NCBI GenBank assembly: GCA_947494925.1
Contig: CANLWS010000006.1
Span: forward strand, 358,087-422,086
DNA from: an uncultured Alteromonadaceae bacterium
Lineage (GTDB): Bacteria; Pseudomonadota; Gammaproteobacteria; Enterobacterales; Alteromonadaceae
Direction: 5' to 3'
Length of the DNA: 64,000 nucleotides
The notes beneath the pieces are model-generated. The model made no database searches. It was given only the letters and a program-made list of their open reading frames with translations, and was not told the DNA's origin. Made by a program: the position numbers and the translations under genes. Below, piece by piece: positions 22,547-34,039 of the stretch (position 1 is the stretch's first letter; every line of letters starts with the position of its first letter).

Positions 22547-23122
22547 ATGCGCAAAACTTCGACGATTAATCGTGAGAAAAAATCTCAACCTACAAGGGTC
22601 GTTCTGTTTAACAAACCCTTTAATGTGTTAACCCAATTTACTGATCAGGAAGGCAGGAAAACCTTAAAAGACTATATTCCAATTCCTGATGTATATGCTG
22701 CTGGCAGACTTGATCGTGACAGTGAGGGTCTGTTAGTTCTGACCAATAATGGCAAGCTACAACATCAACTCGCCAGTCCTAAATATAAGACGAGCAAAAC
22801 TTACTGGGTACAGGTCGAAGGCACACCTACTCCCCTTGCTATCGAAAAATTGAATAAGGGCGTGGAACTAAAAGATGGATTGACCGCGCCGGCAAAAGTG
22901 TCGCTAATGCAGGAGCCGCAAATTTGGGGGCGCAATCCTCCGGTAAGGTTCCGCCAGAATATTCCCACCACATGGCTATCCATTACCTTGACAGAAGGTA
23001 AAAACCGACAGGTCCGCAGAATGACAGCACAGGTTGGATTCCCTACACTACGATTAATAAGATATCGAATTGGTAATTGGACCCTGGATGGGCTCGACAA
23101 TGGTGAATATATTGAAGTGTGA
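22547..23122 (+). CDS. rluE: 23S rRNA pseudouridine synthase RluE
   Basis: 191-residue RsuA-family pseudouridine synthase; E. coli RluE modifies U2457 of 23S rRNA. The catalytic aspartate is in [32 protein letters not shown] and the C-terminal [20 protein letters not shown] are typical. It lacks an S4 domain and has a short basic N-terminal extension, as RluE does. It is the first of four same-strand genes, rluE-mnmA-hflD-purB, in the order found in related species. A 130-base gap before mnmA leaves room for a second promoter. Confidence 0.93.
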   Translation: MRKTSTINREKKSQPTRVVLFNKPFNVLTQFTDQEGRKTLKDYIPIPDVYAAGRLDRDSEGLLVLTNNGKLQHQLASPKYKTSKTYWVQVEGTPTPLAIEKLNKGVELKDGLTAPAKVSLMQEPQIWGRNPPVRFRQNIPTTWLSITLTEGKNRQVRRMTAQVGFPTLRLIRYRIGNWTLDGLDNGEYIEV

Positions 23123-23252
23123 TGGTCGAAAATTCCGAACGTCAAATGTAACGTTTTTGTTAAGCCGTCATTCCAAACACAAAAGGTGATTTAGTGATTG
23201 GACTCTGCTAGAATTCCGCTCCTTTTTTCAGCGGGTATTTTAACTTTTTTTA

Positions 23253-24377
23253 ATGTCAAACCAGTCAAATCAAAATCAAACAGACAACAGTCAAACTAAA
23301 GTCATTGTCGGCATGTCCGGCGGTGTGGATTCTTCTGTCTCTGCCTATTTGCTTAAACAGCAAGGTTATCAGGTAGAAGGTCTGTTTATGAAAAACTGGG
23401 AAGAGGATGACAATGACGAGTATTGTGCTGCTGCAGAGGATCTGGCGGATGCACAAGCCGTTGCTGAGTCGCTAGGAATTGAGCTGCACACAATAAACTT
23501 CGCTGCTGAGTATTGGGACAATGTGTTCGAGTATTTTCTGGCTGAATACAAGGCTGGGCGAACGCCCAACCCAGACATAATGTGCAACAAAGAAATTAAA
23601 TTTAAAGCATTTCTTGAGTTTGCCGCGGAAGATCTGGGTGCAGATTACATTGCCACGGGCCATTATGTCAGACGAGAAAAACGAGATGGAAAATGGCAAC
23701 TCATTCGAGGTCTTGACGGAAACAAAGATCAAAGTTACTTCCTTTACACACTGGGGGAGCAGCACGTTGCTAAGACGCTTTTCCCGGTGGGCGACATTGA
23801 AAAACCCAAGGTCAGAGAGATTGCTGAACAACAAGGGTTAATCACTCATGACAAGAAGGACAGCACCGGAATTTGCTTTATTGGCGAGCGTAAGTTCAAA
23901 GATTTTCTGGCCAGATACCTTCCGGCACAACCTGGTATAATTGAAACTGCGGAAGGTGAAGCTATAGGTGAACACGAAGGTCTGATGTATCACACACTGG
24001 GACAACGTAAAGGTTTGCACATAGGCGGAATGAAAGAATTTGGCGATGCCCCCTGGTATGTGGTTGACAAAGATGTGACGCGAAATGTACTGATCGTCGG
24101 ACAAGGAGCAGACCACCCGAGATTGTATTCCAATGGGTTGATAGCGAACCAACTCCATTGGGTTGATCGCCAAGGTCCTTCAGAACCAGTTCGTTGTGTA
24201 GTAAAAACCCGCTATCGTCAACAAGACATCGCCTGCACGTTAACACCGCAGGAAAATGGCACAGTCAGTGTCCAGTTTGACGAACCGCAAAAAGCAGTAA
24301 CGCCAGGTCAATCTGCTGTATTTTACCAAGATGACTGCTGCCTTGGCGGTGGTATCATAGAGAGTTATATTCGCTAG
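23253..24377 (+). CDS. mnmA: tRNA-specific 2-thiouridylase MnmA
   Basis: Uses ATP and a persulfide relay to thiolate U34 of Lys, Glu and Gln tRNAs. 374 residues. PP-loop [16 protein letters not shown] at about 19-34, the first catalytic cysteine in [16 protein letters not shown] and the second in [12 protein letters not shown] are all present. The tRNA-binding central part [10 protein letters not shown] is intact. A 17-residue N/Q/S-rich leader ([14 protein letters not shown]) precedes the core; an uncharacteristic extension, but no better start lies inside. hflD starts 1 base after the stop. Confidence 0.96.
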   Translation: MSNQSNQNQTDNSQTKVIVGMSGGVDSSVSAYLLKQQGYQVEGLFMKNWEEDDNDEYCAAAEDLADAQAVAESLGIELHTINFAAEYWDNVFEYFLAEYKAGRTPNPDIMCNKEIKFKAFLEFAAEDLGADYIATGHYVRREKRDGKWQLIRGLDGNKDQSYFLYTLGEQHVAKTLFPVGDIEKPKVREIAEQQGLITHDKKDSTGICFIGERKFKDFLARYLPAQPGIIETAEGEAIGEHEGLMYHTLGQRKGLHIGGMKEFGDAPWYVVDKDVTRNVLIVGQGADHPRLYSNGLIANQLHWVDRQGPSEPVRCVVKTRYRQQDIACTLTPQENGTVSVQFDEPQKAVTPGQSAVFYQDDCCLGGGIIESYIR

Positions 24378-24378
24378 T

Positions 24379-25014
24379 ATGGAAAAAATGGAATTTGAAA
24401 AAACCCTTGCTTTAGCCGCGGTATGTCAGGCGGCAACGTTGGTGCAACAATTAGCCCGAAAGGGAAAATGTGACCAACATGCTTTCGAAGCATCAATTAA
24501 CAGTATAGTCATCACCGATTCAGATAATACAGAGCAAGTATTTGGTGGCGAATCAAATCTGCGCGTCGGTTTACAAACTTTAGTTGCTCAATTAGGCAAT
24601 ACGCCAGCTGAAAAAGATGCGGAAATAACCCGCTATATTGCAAGCGTTCTTGGCCTGGAAAGAAAACTAAAAAAACAACCGAAAAGGCTGTCCGAATTGG
24701 CAGAACGTATTGGAAATTCACAACGGCAGCTCAACCATCTAGAGTTATTCGACAGTCAGATGATGACCAATTTGGCAAGCATATACAGTGATAATATCAG
24801 CCCTATCGGGCCAAAGATTCAGGTTGCAGGAAACCCTGAATTACTTAAACAGCAGACCAGCCAGCATAAAGTGCGGGCACTCTTGTTAGCTGGAGTCAGG
24901 GCAGCGGTATTATGGCGCCAGCTAGGTGGCAAGAGACGGCATATTTTGTTTAACCGTAGAAAAGTACTAGCGCTCGCAGAACAAATACTGCAACGCATCA
25001 ACAATTTGCATTAG
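24379..25014 (+). CDS. hflD: High-frequency lysogenization protein HflD homologue
   Basis: 211-residue, mainly helical HflD (DUF489) family protein. Seen are LALAAVCQAATLVQQLARKG near the N-terminus and the conserved C-terminal VRALLLAGVRAAVLWRQLGG. In E. coli HflD is membrane-associated and affects lambda CII; its normal role is unclear. Placement between mnmA and purB is conserved across gammaproteobacteria and supports the name. Tight spacing to both neighbours (1 and 9 bases) indicates an operon. Confidence 0.93.
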   Translation: MEKMEFEKTLALAAVCQAATLVQQLARKGKCDQHAFEASINSIVITDSDNTEQVFGGESNLRVGLQTLVAQLGNTPAEKDAEITRYIASVLGLERKLKKQPKRLSELAERIGNSQRQLNHLELFDSQMMTNLASIYSDNISPIGPKIQVAGNPELLKQQTSQHKVRALLLAGVRAAVLWRQLGGKRRHILFNRRKVLALAEQILQRINNLH

Positions 25015-26394
<1,380 letters not shown>

Positions 26395-26409
26395 CGCTAG
26401 TGCTCTTTT

Positions 26410-26446
26410 AAAAGCCTTTTAGCCTTCTCTGGTTGAAAGGCTTTTT
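26410..26446 (+). terminator. Terminator after purB
   Basis: AAAAGCCTTT, 16-base loop, AAAGGCTTTTT with T run; 15 bases after the stop. Confidence 0.8.
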
Positions 26447-26646
26447 AGTTTTAATCGCCAGAAAATACTGCAAAGTGTAAGCAGATATTAATGGCGGATA
26501 ATTTCATCCCAAGAATCCGCAAAGTCATCGCTTTTGACTACCTGCATGTCAATTTTGCCACTAATCTTCGCGGCAAATTCCCAGCTGTATTTTTGTTTAC
26601 TGTCTCGACAGGGAAAAACAGCAGATTAAAACGATAAAGGGATGGC

Positions 26647-29600
26647 ATGAATATCACTAGAAATTCGATAAAAAACCCGGCAGCCATTGCAGTAATTGCT
26701 GCACTGATTTTATTATTCGGCTCAATTTCGCTTCTCAAATTACCTATTCAGTTAACTCCTGATATTGAACAACCGCAGATTACTATTGGAACAGGCTGGC
26801 GAGCGGCTGCGCCGGAAGAAATTGAATCGGTCATAATCGAACCCATTGAAAACGTCGTAAAAAACACACGTGGTGTTACTGACGTTACCACCAGTATTCA
26901 GCGCGGTTTTGGCAATATCACCCTGACATTTGATGTGGGTGCAGATATGCAACGAGCTATGCTTGATGTGCTAAACAATTTAAATCAGGCCCCTCCTCTG
27001 CCATTGGACGCTTTTGAGCCCGTCGTATCAGCAGGAGGCGGTCGCGGCGGCCCCAATGCCGCATCTTTACTAGTCAGGCCTATCCCCGGAAGTGACCTTG
27101 ATACCCTGGCCAATCATCAGAAACTGATTGAAGATGTAATAGAACCTCGTCTGGCTAGGATTTCAGGTGTTGGTCAGGTGAACCTGAATAGTCAGCGCCC
27201 ACGAGAATTGCGCATTACATTCGATCCGTACCAAACAGCTGCACTCGGTATTCCCGTCAGCCAAATCAGTTCAACTATCGCCAGGGCTTCCGATGTGTCA
27301 GGTGGGTTTGCCGATGTTGGCAGACGTCAATATACAGTGCGATTTGCCGGCCAATATACTGTTGATAACCTGCAGGATATGATTGTTTCCTACAGTGGTG
27401 AACGACCTGTGTATCTGAAAGATATTGCTACTGTTGAAGATACCTTAGTAGACCGCTTTGGCTTTACACTCAGAAATGGTGCCCCTGCCTATTACATAAC
27501 CATATCTCGTGGCAACGATGCTAATACGGTCAAACTGCTGGACGATATTAACTCTGCCATCAAGGAACTAAACGAAGGTCCTTTGCTTGATGCAGGACTG
27601 ATGATCGATCTGAGTTTTGATTCATCCGTTCATATCAGAAATGCCCTCACACTGGTAAAAAGTAACCTCGGACTTGGCGTGTTATTAGCCCTGAGTATTT
27701 TGTGGCTGTTTTTAAGGGGTTGGAAGGCCACCTTGATAATTGCCATGACAATACCACTTTCCGTGATGGTCGCTTTTCTGGCGCTAAGTCTATTGGAGAG
27801 AAGTCTCAATGTGATTTCATTGGCAGGGCTAGCATTTGCGGTTGGTCTGGTACTCGATGCAGCCATTATAGTGCAAGAGAATATTGTCCGGCTCAGAGGC
27901 GAAGGGTTGGACAGTAAAAAAGCCGTGCTCAGAGGCGCAACTCAGGTTACCGGGGCTCTATTCGCGTCTACCGCTACCAGCGTCGCTATATTTCTACCGA
28001 TACTGTTCATGGAAGGCATTGAGGGGCAATTATTTTCTGACCTGGCGTTGACGCTTTCTATTGCCGTTATTGCATCAATGGTGTCAGCTATTACTATTCT
28101 GCCTGTTGCCAGCCACTTCTTCCTGAGACAAGAGCAGAAAGAAGATCCCTATGAACCTTATTGGCAAAAGCTCACCAACGGCATCATCAGACTGACCGAT
28201 TCAAAAATAAAACGGCTTATGTGGATTGGTGGACTGTTAGCCGGGTCTGCCGTTATCAGCCTGACACTCATGCCTCGCACAGATTTTATGCCCCGCACGC
28301 CCATTGATGGTTTCTTCTTTTCGCTAAATTTGCCGCCTGGCGGCAATATTCAATTTTTGGATGAGGAACTGGCAGCGAGATTTAAAGACCGGATCAAACC
28401 TTATATGAGCGGTGATGCTGAGCCTAAAGTGAAAAGCTATAACTTCTACAGTTATGGACCGAATTCAACTGGCGGATTTATCTATGCTGATGACCCGACA
28501 CGAGTAGAAGAACTAATGCAGGTAGTGCAGACGCAGGTGCTGGCTGGCTTGCCTGATACCCAAGTCTTCCTTTTCCGAGGCTCCATGATAAACGTGTCGG
28601 GGGGTGGAAACGGACGGTCCATTAACCTTAACCTGCAAGGCCCGGATATGGCTGCATTAATGGCAGCCGCGCAAGTTGGATTAGGATCAATTCAGGAGAA
28701 TATGCCCGGAACCAGTGCTCAACCTGTCCCCGGTTTGTCTATGGCTGAACCAGAACTGCAACTGATCCCCAATGATCGCAGGATCACTCAAGCCGGAATG
28801 AACAGAATGGATGTGGCAAATGCAGTGAGGGCGTTTACCGGTGGCATGTTCATTTCTGAGTATTTTGATGGTAATGACAGAATGAATGTCATCCTGCGAG
28901 CAAATGACTGGAACAATCCGGATCAACTTGCAGCTATGCCCATGTATACGCCGCTTTCAGGCATTCAGACTTTAGGAGAGCTCGCTGAAGTCACCCGCAC
29001 AGTGGGTCCGACTCAACTAAGGCGGGTTGACGGTAAACGAACTGTCAGTTTGATAATACGCCCTCCGGAAACCATGTCACTTGAAGAAGCCATGGAATAC
29101 ATCGATCAAACTGTCATCCCCGATATTGAGCGAGTGCTGCCAAGCGACGCAAGTTTGCAAATTGCAGGCAATGCGAATCGTATGAACGACGCTATTCAAG
29201 ACATGTTGAGTAACTTTCTGCTGGCGTTGATGATCCTGTTTTTGTTAATGACAGCCCTGTTTAAATCTGCAAAAGATAGCCTGTTGGTGCTGACTGTAAT
29301 GCCCATGGCCGTTGCAGGTGGTGTTGTAGGTTTGTGGATCCTCAATTTGTTCACTTTCCAATCTCTGGATCTGCTAACCATGATAGGTTTTATCATTTTA
29401 CTCGGTCTGGTAGTTAACAATGCCATTTTGTTGGTTGACCAGACCCGTTACGCCGAGCGTCAGGGAATGAACAGGATCGATGCCGTCACTCAGGCGATCA
29501 GAATCCGCGCAAGGCCGGTTTACATGAGCACGCTGACAAGCCTGTTTGGAATGTTGCCCCTTATGCTGATGCCCGGAGTTGGATCAGAAATCTATCGTGG

Positions 29601-29751
29601 TTTGGCGACCGTGATCGTCGGTGGCATGGCGATCAGCGCAATGTTCACCCTTATTCTTTTGCCCGCACTGTTAAGAATGGGTGAAGAGATCAGTTCCACA
29701 GTCAAAGAACCCGTCCCTCATTCAGATAATCTGGCACTGGCAGAAAAGTAG
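26647..29751 (+). CDS. RND efflux permease subunit (HAE-1-like)
   Basis: 1034-residue inner-membrane proton-driven pump of the AcrB/MexB superfamily: TM1 at about 11-30, two large periplasmic loops, twelve membrane segments in all. The TM4 segment reads AFAVGLVLDAAIIVQENIVR; by alignment it keeps the Asp equivalent to AcrB D407 but has Ala at the D408 position, and TM10 reads GLVVNNAILLVDQ with Asn at the K940 position. Its adaptor follows 14 bases later, which reverses the usual adaptor-pump order. No outer-membrane channel or regulator is adjacent. Substrate cannot be told. Confidence 0.93.
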   Translation: MNITRNSIKNPAAIAVIAALILLFGSISLLKLPIQLTPDIEQPQITIGTGWRAAAPEEIESVIIEPIENVVKNTRGVTDVTTSIQRGFGNITLTFDVGADMQRAMLDVLNNLNQAPPLPLDAFEPVVSAGGGRGGPNAASLLVRPIPGSDLDTLANHQKLIEDVIEPRLARISGVGQVNLNSQRPRELRITFDPYQTAALGIPVSQISSTIARASDVSGGFADVGRRQYTVRFAGQYTVDNLQDMIVSYSGERPVYLKDIATVEDTLVDRFGFTLRNGAPAYYITISRGNDANTVKLLDDINSAIKELNEGPLLDAGLMIDLSFDSSVHIRNALTLVKSNLGLGVLLALSILWLFLRGWKATLIIAMTIPLSVMVAFLALSLLERSLNVISLAGLAFAVGLVLDAAIIVQENIVRLRGEGLDSKKAVLRGATQVTGALFASTATSVAIFLPILFMEGIEGQLFSDLALTLSIAVIASMVSAITILPVASHFFLRQEQKEDPYEPYWQKLTNGIIRLTDSKIKRLMWIGGLLAGSAVISLTLMPRTDFMPRTPIDGFFFSLNLPPGGNIQFLDEELAARFKDRIKPYMSGDAEPKVKSYNFYSYGPNSTGGFIYADDPTRVEELMQVVQTQVLAGLPDTQVFLFRGSMINVSGGGNGRSINLNLQGPDMAALMAAAQVGLGSIQENMPGTSAQPVPGLSMAEPELQLIPNDRRITQAGMNRMDVANAVRAFTGGMFISEYFDGNDRMNVILRANDWNNPDQLAAMPMYTPLSGIQTLGELAEVTRTVGPTQLRRVDGKRTVSLIIRPPETMSLEEAMEYIDQTVIPDIERVLPSDASLQIAGNANRMNDAIQDMLSNFLLALMILFLLMTALFKSAKDSLLVLTVMPMAVAGGVVGLWILNLFTFQSLDLLTMIGFIILLGLVVNNAILLVDQTRYAERQGMNRIDAVTQAIRIRARPVYMSTLTSLFGMLPLMLMPGVGSEIYRGLATVIVGGMAISAMFTLILLPALLRMGEEISSTVKEPVPHSDNLALAEK

Positions 29752-29765
29752 TTAGGAATAAAAAT

Positions 29766-30842
29766 ATGAAAATGTTATCTACCTCATTGATTCGTTTTAC
29801 TGCTATTGGGTTAAGCCTGTTAAGTTTTTCACTGTTAGCACAGCAAGCTTCACCGCCGCCTAGCCCGGTTCAGGTCGCCGAGGTGAAAAAAACCTTTTTC
29901 ACACCAACTGTGGACATAGTCGGAAGTGTATATAGCCGACACAATGTAACCCTGACCGCTGGCGTCAGCGGCAGGTTGGATTTTGTTGCAGAACCCGGTA
30001 CCTATCTGATGAAAGATCAGGAAGTGGCCAGAGTGGATCAGCTTCCCCTTAAACTACAACAAGCTGAGCAAAACGCAGTGATTAAGCGAGCTAATATCAA
30101 TCAGGCCTATTTAAAAAGAGAACTTCAAAGGTTAAAAGAACTTCGCGAAACTAATAGTGCGTCTGCGTTTCAATACGATCAGACTCAATCCCAGTTTGAA
30201 TTGGCCCAGGCTGATCTGGAAATAGCCAGGTTACGCCTCAAGCAAATTGAAGATCAACTCAACAGAACTATCATCAAAGCCCCTTTTGATGGTGTGATCA
30301 CTGAGCGTATGCGTGAGGCCGGTGGTGAAATTAATCGAAGTGATGTATTGGTCAGTATGCTGGACACCGAAAATCTGGAAGGTCGGGTGTTTGTGCCGGT
30401 TAAATACCTGCCGTTTATCCGACATGTAAGCTCCATTGTTGTCAACAATGAAATTACTCAGGTAGAAGCGGACATCAAAGCTATCATCCCTGCCGCAGAT
30501 ACAAGATCACAGTCTTTCGAGTTAAGAGTCAGTTTACCAGCAAGTGATGAGATGTTGTGGACGGCAGGTCAACTTATCCGGGCCAGTTTACCAGTTCAGA
30601 AACCTCAGGAATCCTTAACCGTACATAGAGATGCATTGATCCTTCGCCGTGAAGGTACCTTTGTGGTAGTGATTGATAGTGAAAACAAAGCACACCGCCA
30701 TCAAGTTACCGTAGGTGAAGGTCAGGAGGATTGGGTAAGTGTTACCGCCCAAGACCTTCAGCAAGGTGACAAAGTCGCTACACGTGGCGCTGAGCGCCTG
30801 CAAGAAGGACAGATAGTGGCAATTGCACAGCCAAATGCGTAG
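29766..30842 (+). CDS. RND efflux periplasmic adaptor (membrane fusion protein)
   Basis: 358-residue HlyD/AcrA-type adaptor. Signal sequence at about 1-25 (FSLLAQQA, no lipobox cysteine), a biotinyl-lipoyl-like half VTLTAGVSGRLDFVAEPG, a short alpha-hairpin coiled coil (about 95-160), the second lipoyl half IIKAPFDGVITERMREAG, then beta-barrel and membrane-proximal domains. The start has AGGA 8 bases upstream. It must work with the pump encoded just before it and an outer-membrane channel from elsewhere. Confidence 0.92.
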   Translation: MKMLSTSLIRFTAIGLSLLSFSLLAQQASPPPSPVQVAEVKKTFFTPTVDIVGSVYSRHNVTLTAGVSGRLDFVAEPGTYLMKDQEVARVDQLPLKLQQAEQNAVIKRANINQAYLKRELQRLKELRETNSASAFQYDQTQSQFELAQADLEIARLRLKQIEDQLNRTIIKAPFDGVITERMREAGGEINRSDVLVSMLDTENLEGRVFVPVKYLPFIRHVSSIVVNNEITQVEADIKAIIPAADTRSQSFELRVSLPASDEMLWTAGQLIRASLPVQKPQESLTVHRDALILRREGTFVVVIDSENKAHRHQVTVGEGQEDWVSVTAQDLQQGDKVATRGAERLQEGQIVAIAQPNA

Positions 30843-31005
30843 TCTGCAGACTATTCTCACAAACTTCATTTCTCGTTCCCGTTTTTTGTACGGGTCAGGA
30901 AACTTACAGTTTATGTATCAAAAGGATCCAATTAAACTTTTTAATCTGTCAGGAGTCAGATTACACTTGTTGCATTAAAGTTTGCCTGATTTGAATATTC
31001 AACGG

Positions 31006-33453
31006 ATGAAAAAAGCGCTGATACTGGGGATCCCTCTCCTCCTGCTAGTCTTTGTGTTTTCAGTATTATTTGATACTGGGACTACTAGGTTACTAAGCAA
31101 TAGCTACCTGAGTAAGTATCACACAGATATCAGCTGTCTCGAATACACGCTGCATATCAACGGAGATGCAACTGTAGATAGGTTTTGCGCCGAAACACCT
31201 GATATCGAAGTCAGCGCGCAAAATATTTTCTACCAACGTGCGTCACATTCAATTGAAATTGGTAGGCTCTCAATTTCTATTTTAGAAAAAGAGACGAAAA
31301 ATGCTCCTCAAGACCCGTTTCAACCTATTAAACTTCCGTTGCTACCTGAAGATTTTCCAAGCGTTACCATCAAACAGGCGAAGGTAAACATACCGGGGCT
31401 TGCGTCGCCTTTGACGTTTGACGTGCATCAGAATGCTAAGAATCAATTCATCTTGAAAAATGGTTGGCAAGTACAATTGGCATTGGAAGAGGGCCGACTG
31501 TCAGCGACACTGAACTGGCGACCAATTGATTTCTCTGGCCTATTGCCAGAATCTATATTGGCTCAAATACCCGAATCACTCTCCGCGCAAAAATTTGTGT
31601 CAGAACTTCAATTTGACGGTGATCGGCTAACTCTCTATCAACCCGCCGAAATAGATTCTGAGGCGCAGTTTAATACTTGTCCTATCGCGTTCCAGGTTCA
31701 AGGTTTTGCGTCTGCCGACTTTCTTTTGTCCGCGTCTGCCGGAGAAATAGATCTATCAGAATTGCAAACAAACGCAAAGATAAAAGAATGTGAATTGTTG
31801 GATAACCTTCCCTTTAAATTACCCGCAAAATCTTTCGAACTAGGCTTTGCGGAAAAGATCGATATCCACGAAACTGGCCTGAATATTCCAATCATCAGTG
31901 TCAATTCCAGCAACAGTAACTTCATTAGATTTGCTGCGAAAGAAACCTTAGTCACTGACAAAGGTGGCATAACTTCTCGTGTAAACTTGTCATCAACACT
32001 GGAAAACTGGTTGCTAGCTACTGGCAGCGCTGATTTCGCTTACTCTCAAGGAAATATCAACTTGAACAAAGGGTTAAGTGAGTTACGCATAACCAAAAAA
32101 CAATTTAACAACCTGAGTTTGAATGAGTTATCGATTGAAAACAGCTTTCATTTTAACCAGCAAAATGGATTTCAAATTCAGGCAGATGCAAATTTAGCCT
32201 CATTAGTTAACCAAGACCTAAGTGCGGAAAATATTTCTGCAACAATCAAAATAACAAAGCTTGCCGACAGCCCAATAAACTTTGATGCCCAAAGTTCCAC
32301 CCCTTTAATCCATCAAGGGGATCACCAGATTGAAAACCTCATTTCAAGCTTTGCCGGCGAGATAACAGATAATCAGCAATTGACCCTAACCGGGCAATCA
32401 CAAATTGCAAGGTTACAGGCAGCAGAATATAACCTGGGTTCCTATACGTTAACGCACAACTTACAAGCCGTATTAAATCAAGATAGGGATATCACCAGCC
32501 AACATCAGATTGCCAGTTCGACTGATTTTAATGCCACAATTGATCACACAAATACACAGATTGAATTAAACATTCCAAGACAATCCATTTCCGCTTTAAC
32601 TCCCTTGCTACAGCAGGCCAATGAACAATTCTCTTTAGTTGGCGGCACAGTTGAAGCTCAGCTCTCTTATGATATCGAGCAAAGCAAAGGTCTTGGAGAG
32701 TTAAGCTTAGAGAACGTAGACGGAAAATTCGGAGAGTATCTTGTTAACGGTCTCGCCTATTCCCCTCAATTCGCGCTCAATTCAGCGAAACTTCAGCTAA
32801 CACCAGGTAATTTAAGCATAAATAATGTATTTACTGGTGTGTCTATCGACAATGTTAGTGCTGTGATTCAATCTGAAGGAACAGTAAATATTGCTAAGGA
32901 AATTACTGGAGAACTGCTGGGAGGTTCTTTCATTATCGATAAAATCGCCTTGAGTACTGAGGACCAGGCATTCAATCTGGGGTTAAACAATATTAATCTT
33001 GCCACGCTTTTGCAAATTCAGGAAAGCGCCGGTGTGCAAGGCCCAGGCATAACAGTATCCGGGAATATTGGTGGCAACATTCCGCTTAGGTTAGACCAGG
33101 GGGAAATCAGTATTGATGACGGGCAATTAGCAAACTTAGGACCTGGCTGGCTGAAAATACGTGGAAACGCAGCGTTTGAGTCTTTGAAACAGACTCAACC
33201 TGAGATAAGCAGTCAACTTTCAGTATTGGAAAACCTGCAATATGAAACGTTGACCTCAAGCCTTAATATGCAGCCGGATGGCCTAGTTAATTTAAGTATG
33301 CAGATACAAGGCACCAATCCTGATGTGAACGAAAAAATAAACTTTAATTATAGCCATGAACAAAATGTGTTTACGCTGCTCAAATCATTAAGATTGGCAG
33401 ACGAAATTAAAAATAAAGTGGATGATGCGCTTTCTGATGACAAGTCAGACTGA
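31006..33453 (+). CDS. ydbH: YdbH-family AsmA-like intermembrane lipid transport protein
   Basis: About 815 residues, slightly shorter than E. coli YdbH. An N-terminal membrane anchor (LILGIPLLLLVFVFSVLF) is followed by a long periplasmic beta-rich region and the DUF2835/dicarboxylate-like C-terminal part with GGTVEAQLSYDIEQSKG and GPGITVSGNIGGNIPLRL. It is the bridge partner of YnbE. In E. coli YdbH with TamB and YhdP carries phospholipids to the outer membrane. A TTG at 30982 would add 8 residues; I prefer ATG 31006 because the anchor follows directly, but neither start has a clear ribosome-binding site. It is followed by ynbE and ydbL, the E. coli order. Confidence 0.88.
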   Translation: MKKALILGIPLLLLVFVFSVLFDTGTTRLLSNSYLSKYHTDISCLEYTLHINGDATVDRFCAETPDIEVSAQNIFYQRASHSIEIGRLSISILEKETKNAPQDPFQPIKLPLLPEDFPSVTIKQAKVNIPGLASPLTFDVHQNAKNQFILKNGWQVQLALEEGRLSATLNWRPIDFSGLLPESILAQIPESLSAQKFVSELQFDGDRLTLYQPAEIDSEAQFNTCPIAFQVQGFASADFLLSASAGEIDLSELQTNAKIKECELLDNLPFKLPAKSFELGFAEKIDIHETGLNIPIISVNSSNSNFIRFAAKETLVTDKGGITSRVNLSSTLENWLLATGSADFAYSQGNINLNKGLSELRITKKQFNNLSLNELSIENSFHFNQQNGFQIQADANLASLVNQDLSAENISATIKITKLADSPINFDAQSSTPLIHQGDHQIENLISSFAGEITDNQQLTLTGQSQIARLQAAEYNLGSYTLTHNLQAVLNQDRDITSQHQIASSTDFNATIDHTNTQIELNIPRQSISALTPLLQQANEQFSLVGGTVEAQLSYDIEQSKGLGELSLENVDGKFGEYLVNGLAYSPQFALNSAKLQLTPGNLSINNVFTGVSIDNVSAVIQSEGTVNIAKEITGELLGGSFIIDKIALSTEDQAFNLGLNNINLATLLQIQESAGVQGPGITVSGNIGGNIPLRLDQGEISIDDGQLANLGPGWLKIRGNAAFESLKQTQPEISSQLSVLENLQYETLTSSLNMQPDGLVNLSMQIQGTNPDVNEKINFNYSHEQNVFTLLKSLRLADEIKNKVDDALSDDKSD

Positions 33454-33490
33454 GTTTGTGACAATCTGCAAAACCGCTAAGGAGATAGCT

Positions 33491-33670
33491 TTGAAAAACG
33501 CCCTTGTCCTGTTACCAGTAGTCGTACTGGCAGCTTGTACACATAAGGTTCAGGTAGAGACAAAAGAACCTATTACGATAAATTTGAACGTTAAAGTCGA
33601 CCATGAAATTCGTGTAAAAGTAGACAAAGAGCTAGACGACTTGTTTGCCGACGACAGTAATATTTTTTAG
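33491..33670 (+). CDS. ynbE: YnbE-like outer-membrane lipoprotein
   Basis: 59-residue lipoprotein with lipobox LAAC (cysteine at about 16) and mature part KEPITINLNVKVDHEIRVKV, almost the same as E. coli YnbE. YnbE stacks on the end of YdbH and completes its bridge to the outer membrane. The start is taken as TTG at 33491, because AAGGAG stands 6 bases before it and the signal peptide begins there; an upstream ATG at 33422 would overlap ydbH by 32 bases and put 23 polar residues before the signal peptide. The Tat of ydbH-ynbE-ydbL is an operon. Confidence 0.9.
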   Translation: MKNALVLLPVVVLAACTHKVQVETKEPITINLNVKVDHEIRVKVDKELDDLFADDSNIF

Positions 33671-33680
33671 GGAGCCGAAC

Positions 33681-34016
33681 ATGAATATTTTAAATCGGAA
33701 AAAAATCACGCAAATACTAGTTGGTTGCTTGCTGATGGTAAGCATCAGTGCCTTTGCAGATAAATTAGATGATGCTAAAGCCCAAGGGCTGGTTGGTGAA
33801 ATGCAAAACGGTTATCTGGGCGCAGTGGTCTCTTCTCCTGCAACCAATGCGTTGGTAGAGGAAATTAACCAACTCAGGAAAAGCAAATACGAGCAACTTG
33901 CTGCAAAAAATAATATTACAGTGAAGCAGGTGGAAGCCCTTGCCGCTAAAAAAACCTTTAGCAAAACGGCTAAAGGCAACTATGTGCGCAAAAACGGCAA
34001 GTGGATTAAGAAGTAA
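33681..34016 (+). CDS. ydbL: YdbL-like periplasmic protein (DUF1318)
   Basis: 111-residue exported protein of the YdbL family. Signal peptide with cleavage near ISAFA-DK (about 24). The mature part, DDAKAQGLVGEMQNGYLGAV and then an NQLRKSKYEQLAAKNNIT helix, matches DUF1318. The ending KGNYVRKNGKWIKK is basic. In E. coli YdbL modulates YdbH-YnbE assembly. A longer frame starts at 33645 inside ynbE; GGGAGCC before ATG 33681 decides the start. Confidence 0.92.
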   Translation: MNILNRKKITQILVGCLLMVSISAFADKLDDAKAQGLVGEMQNGYLGAVVSSPATNALVEEINQLRKSKYEQLAAKNNITVKQVEALAAKKTFSKTAKGNYVRKNGKWIKK

Positions 34017-34039
34017 AAGATCAGCGGAAAGTACTGTTA

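Noticed and set aside
30841..30894. AGTCTGCAGACT palindrome and CCCGT...ACGGG hairpin after the first RND adaptor
   Set aside because: The hairpin has no T run and the palindrome overlaps the stop codon region; I could not support either as a terminator or operator.
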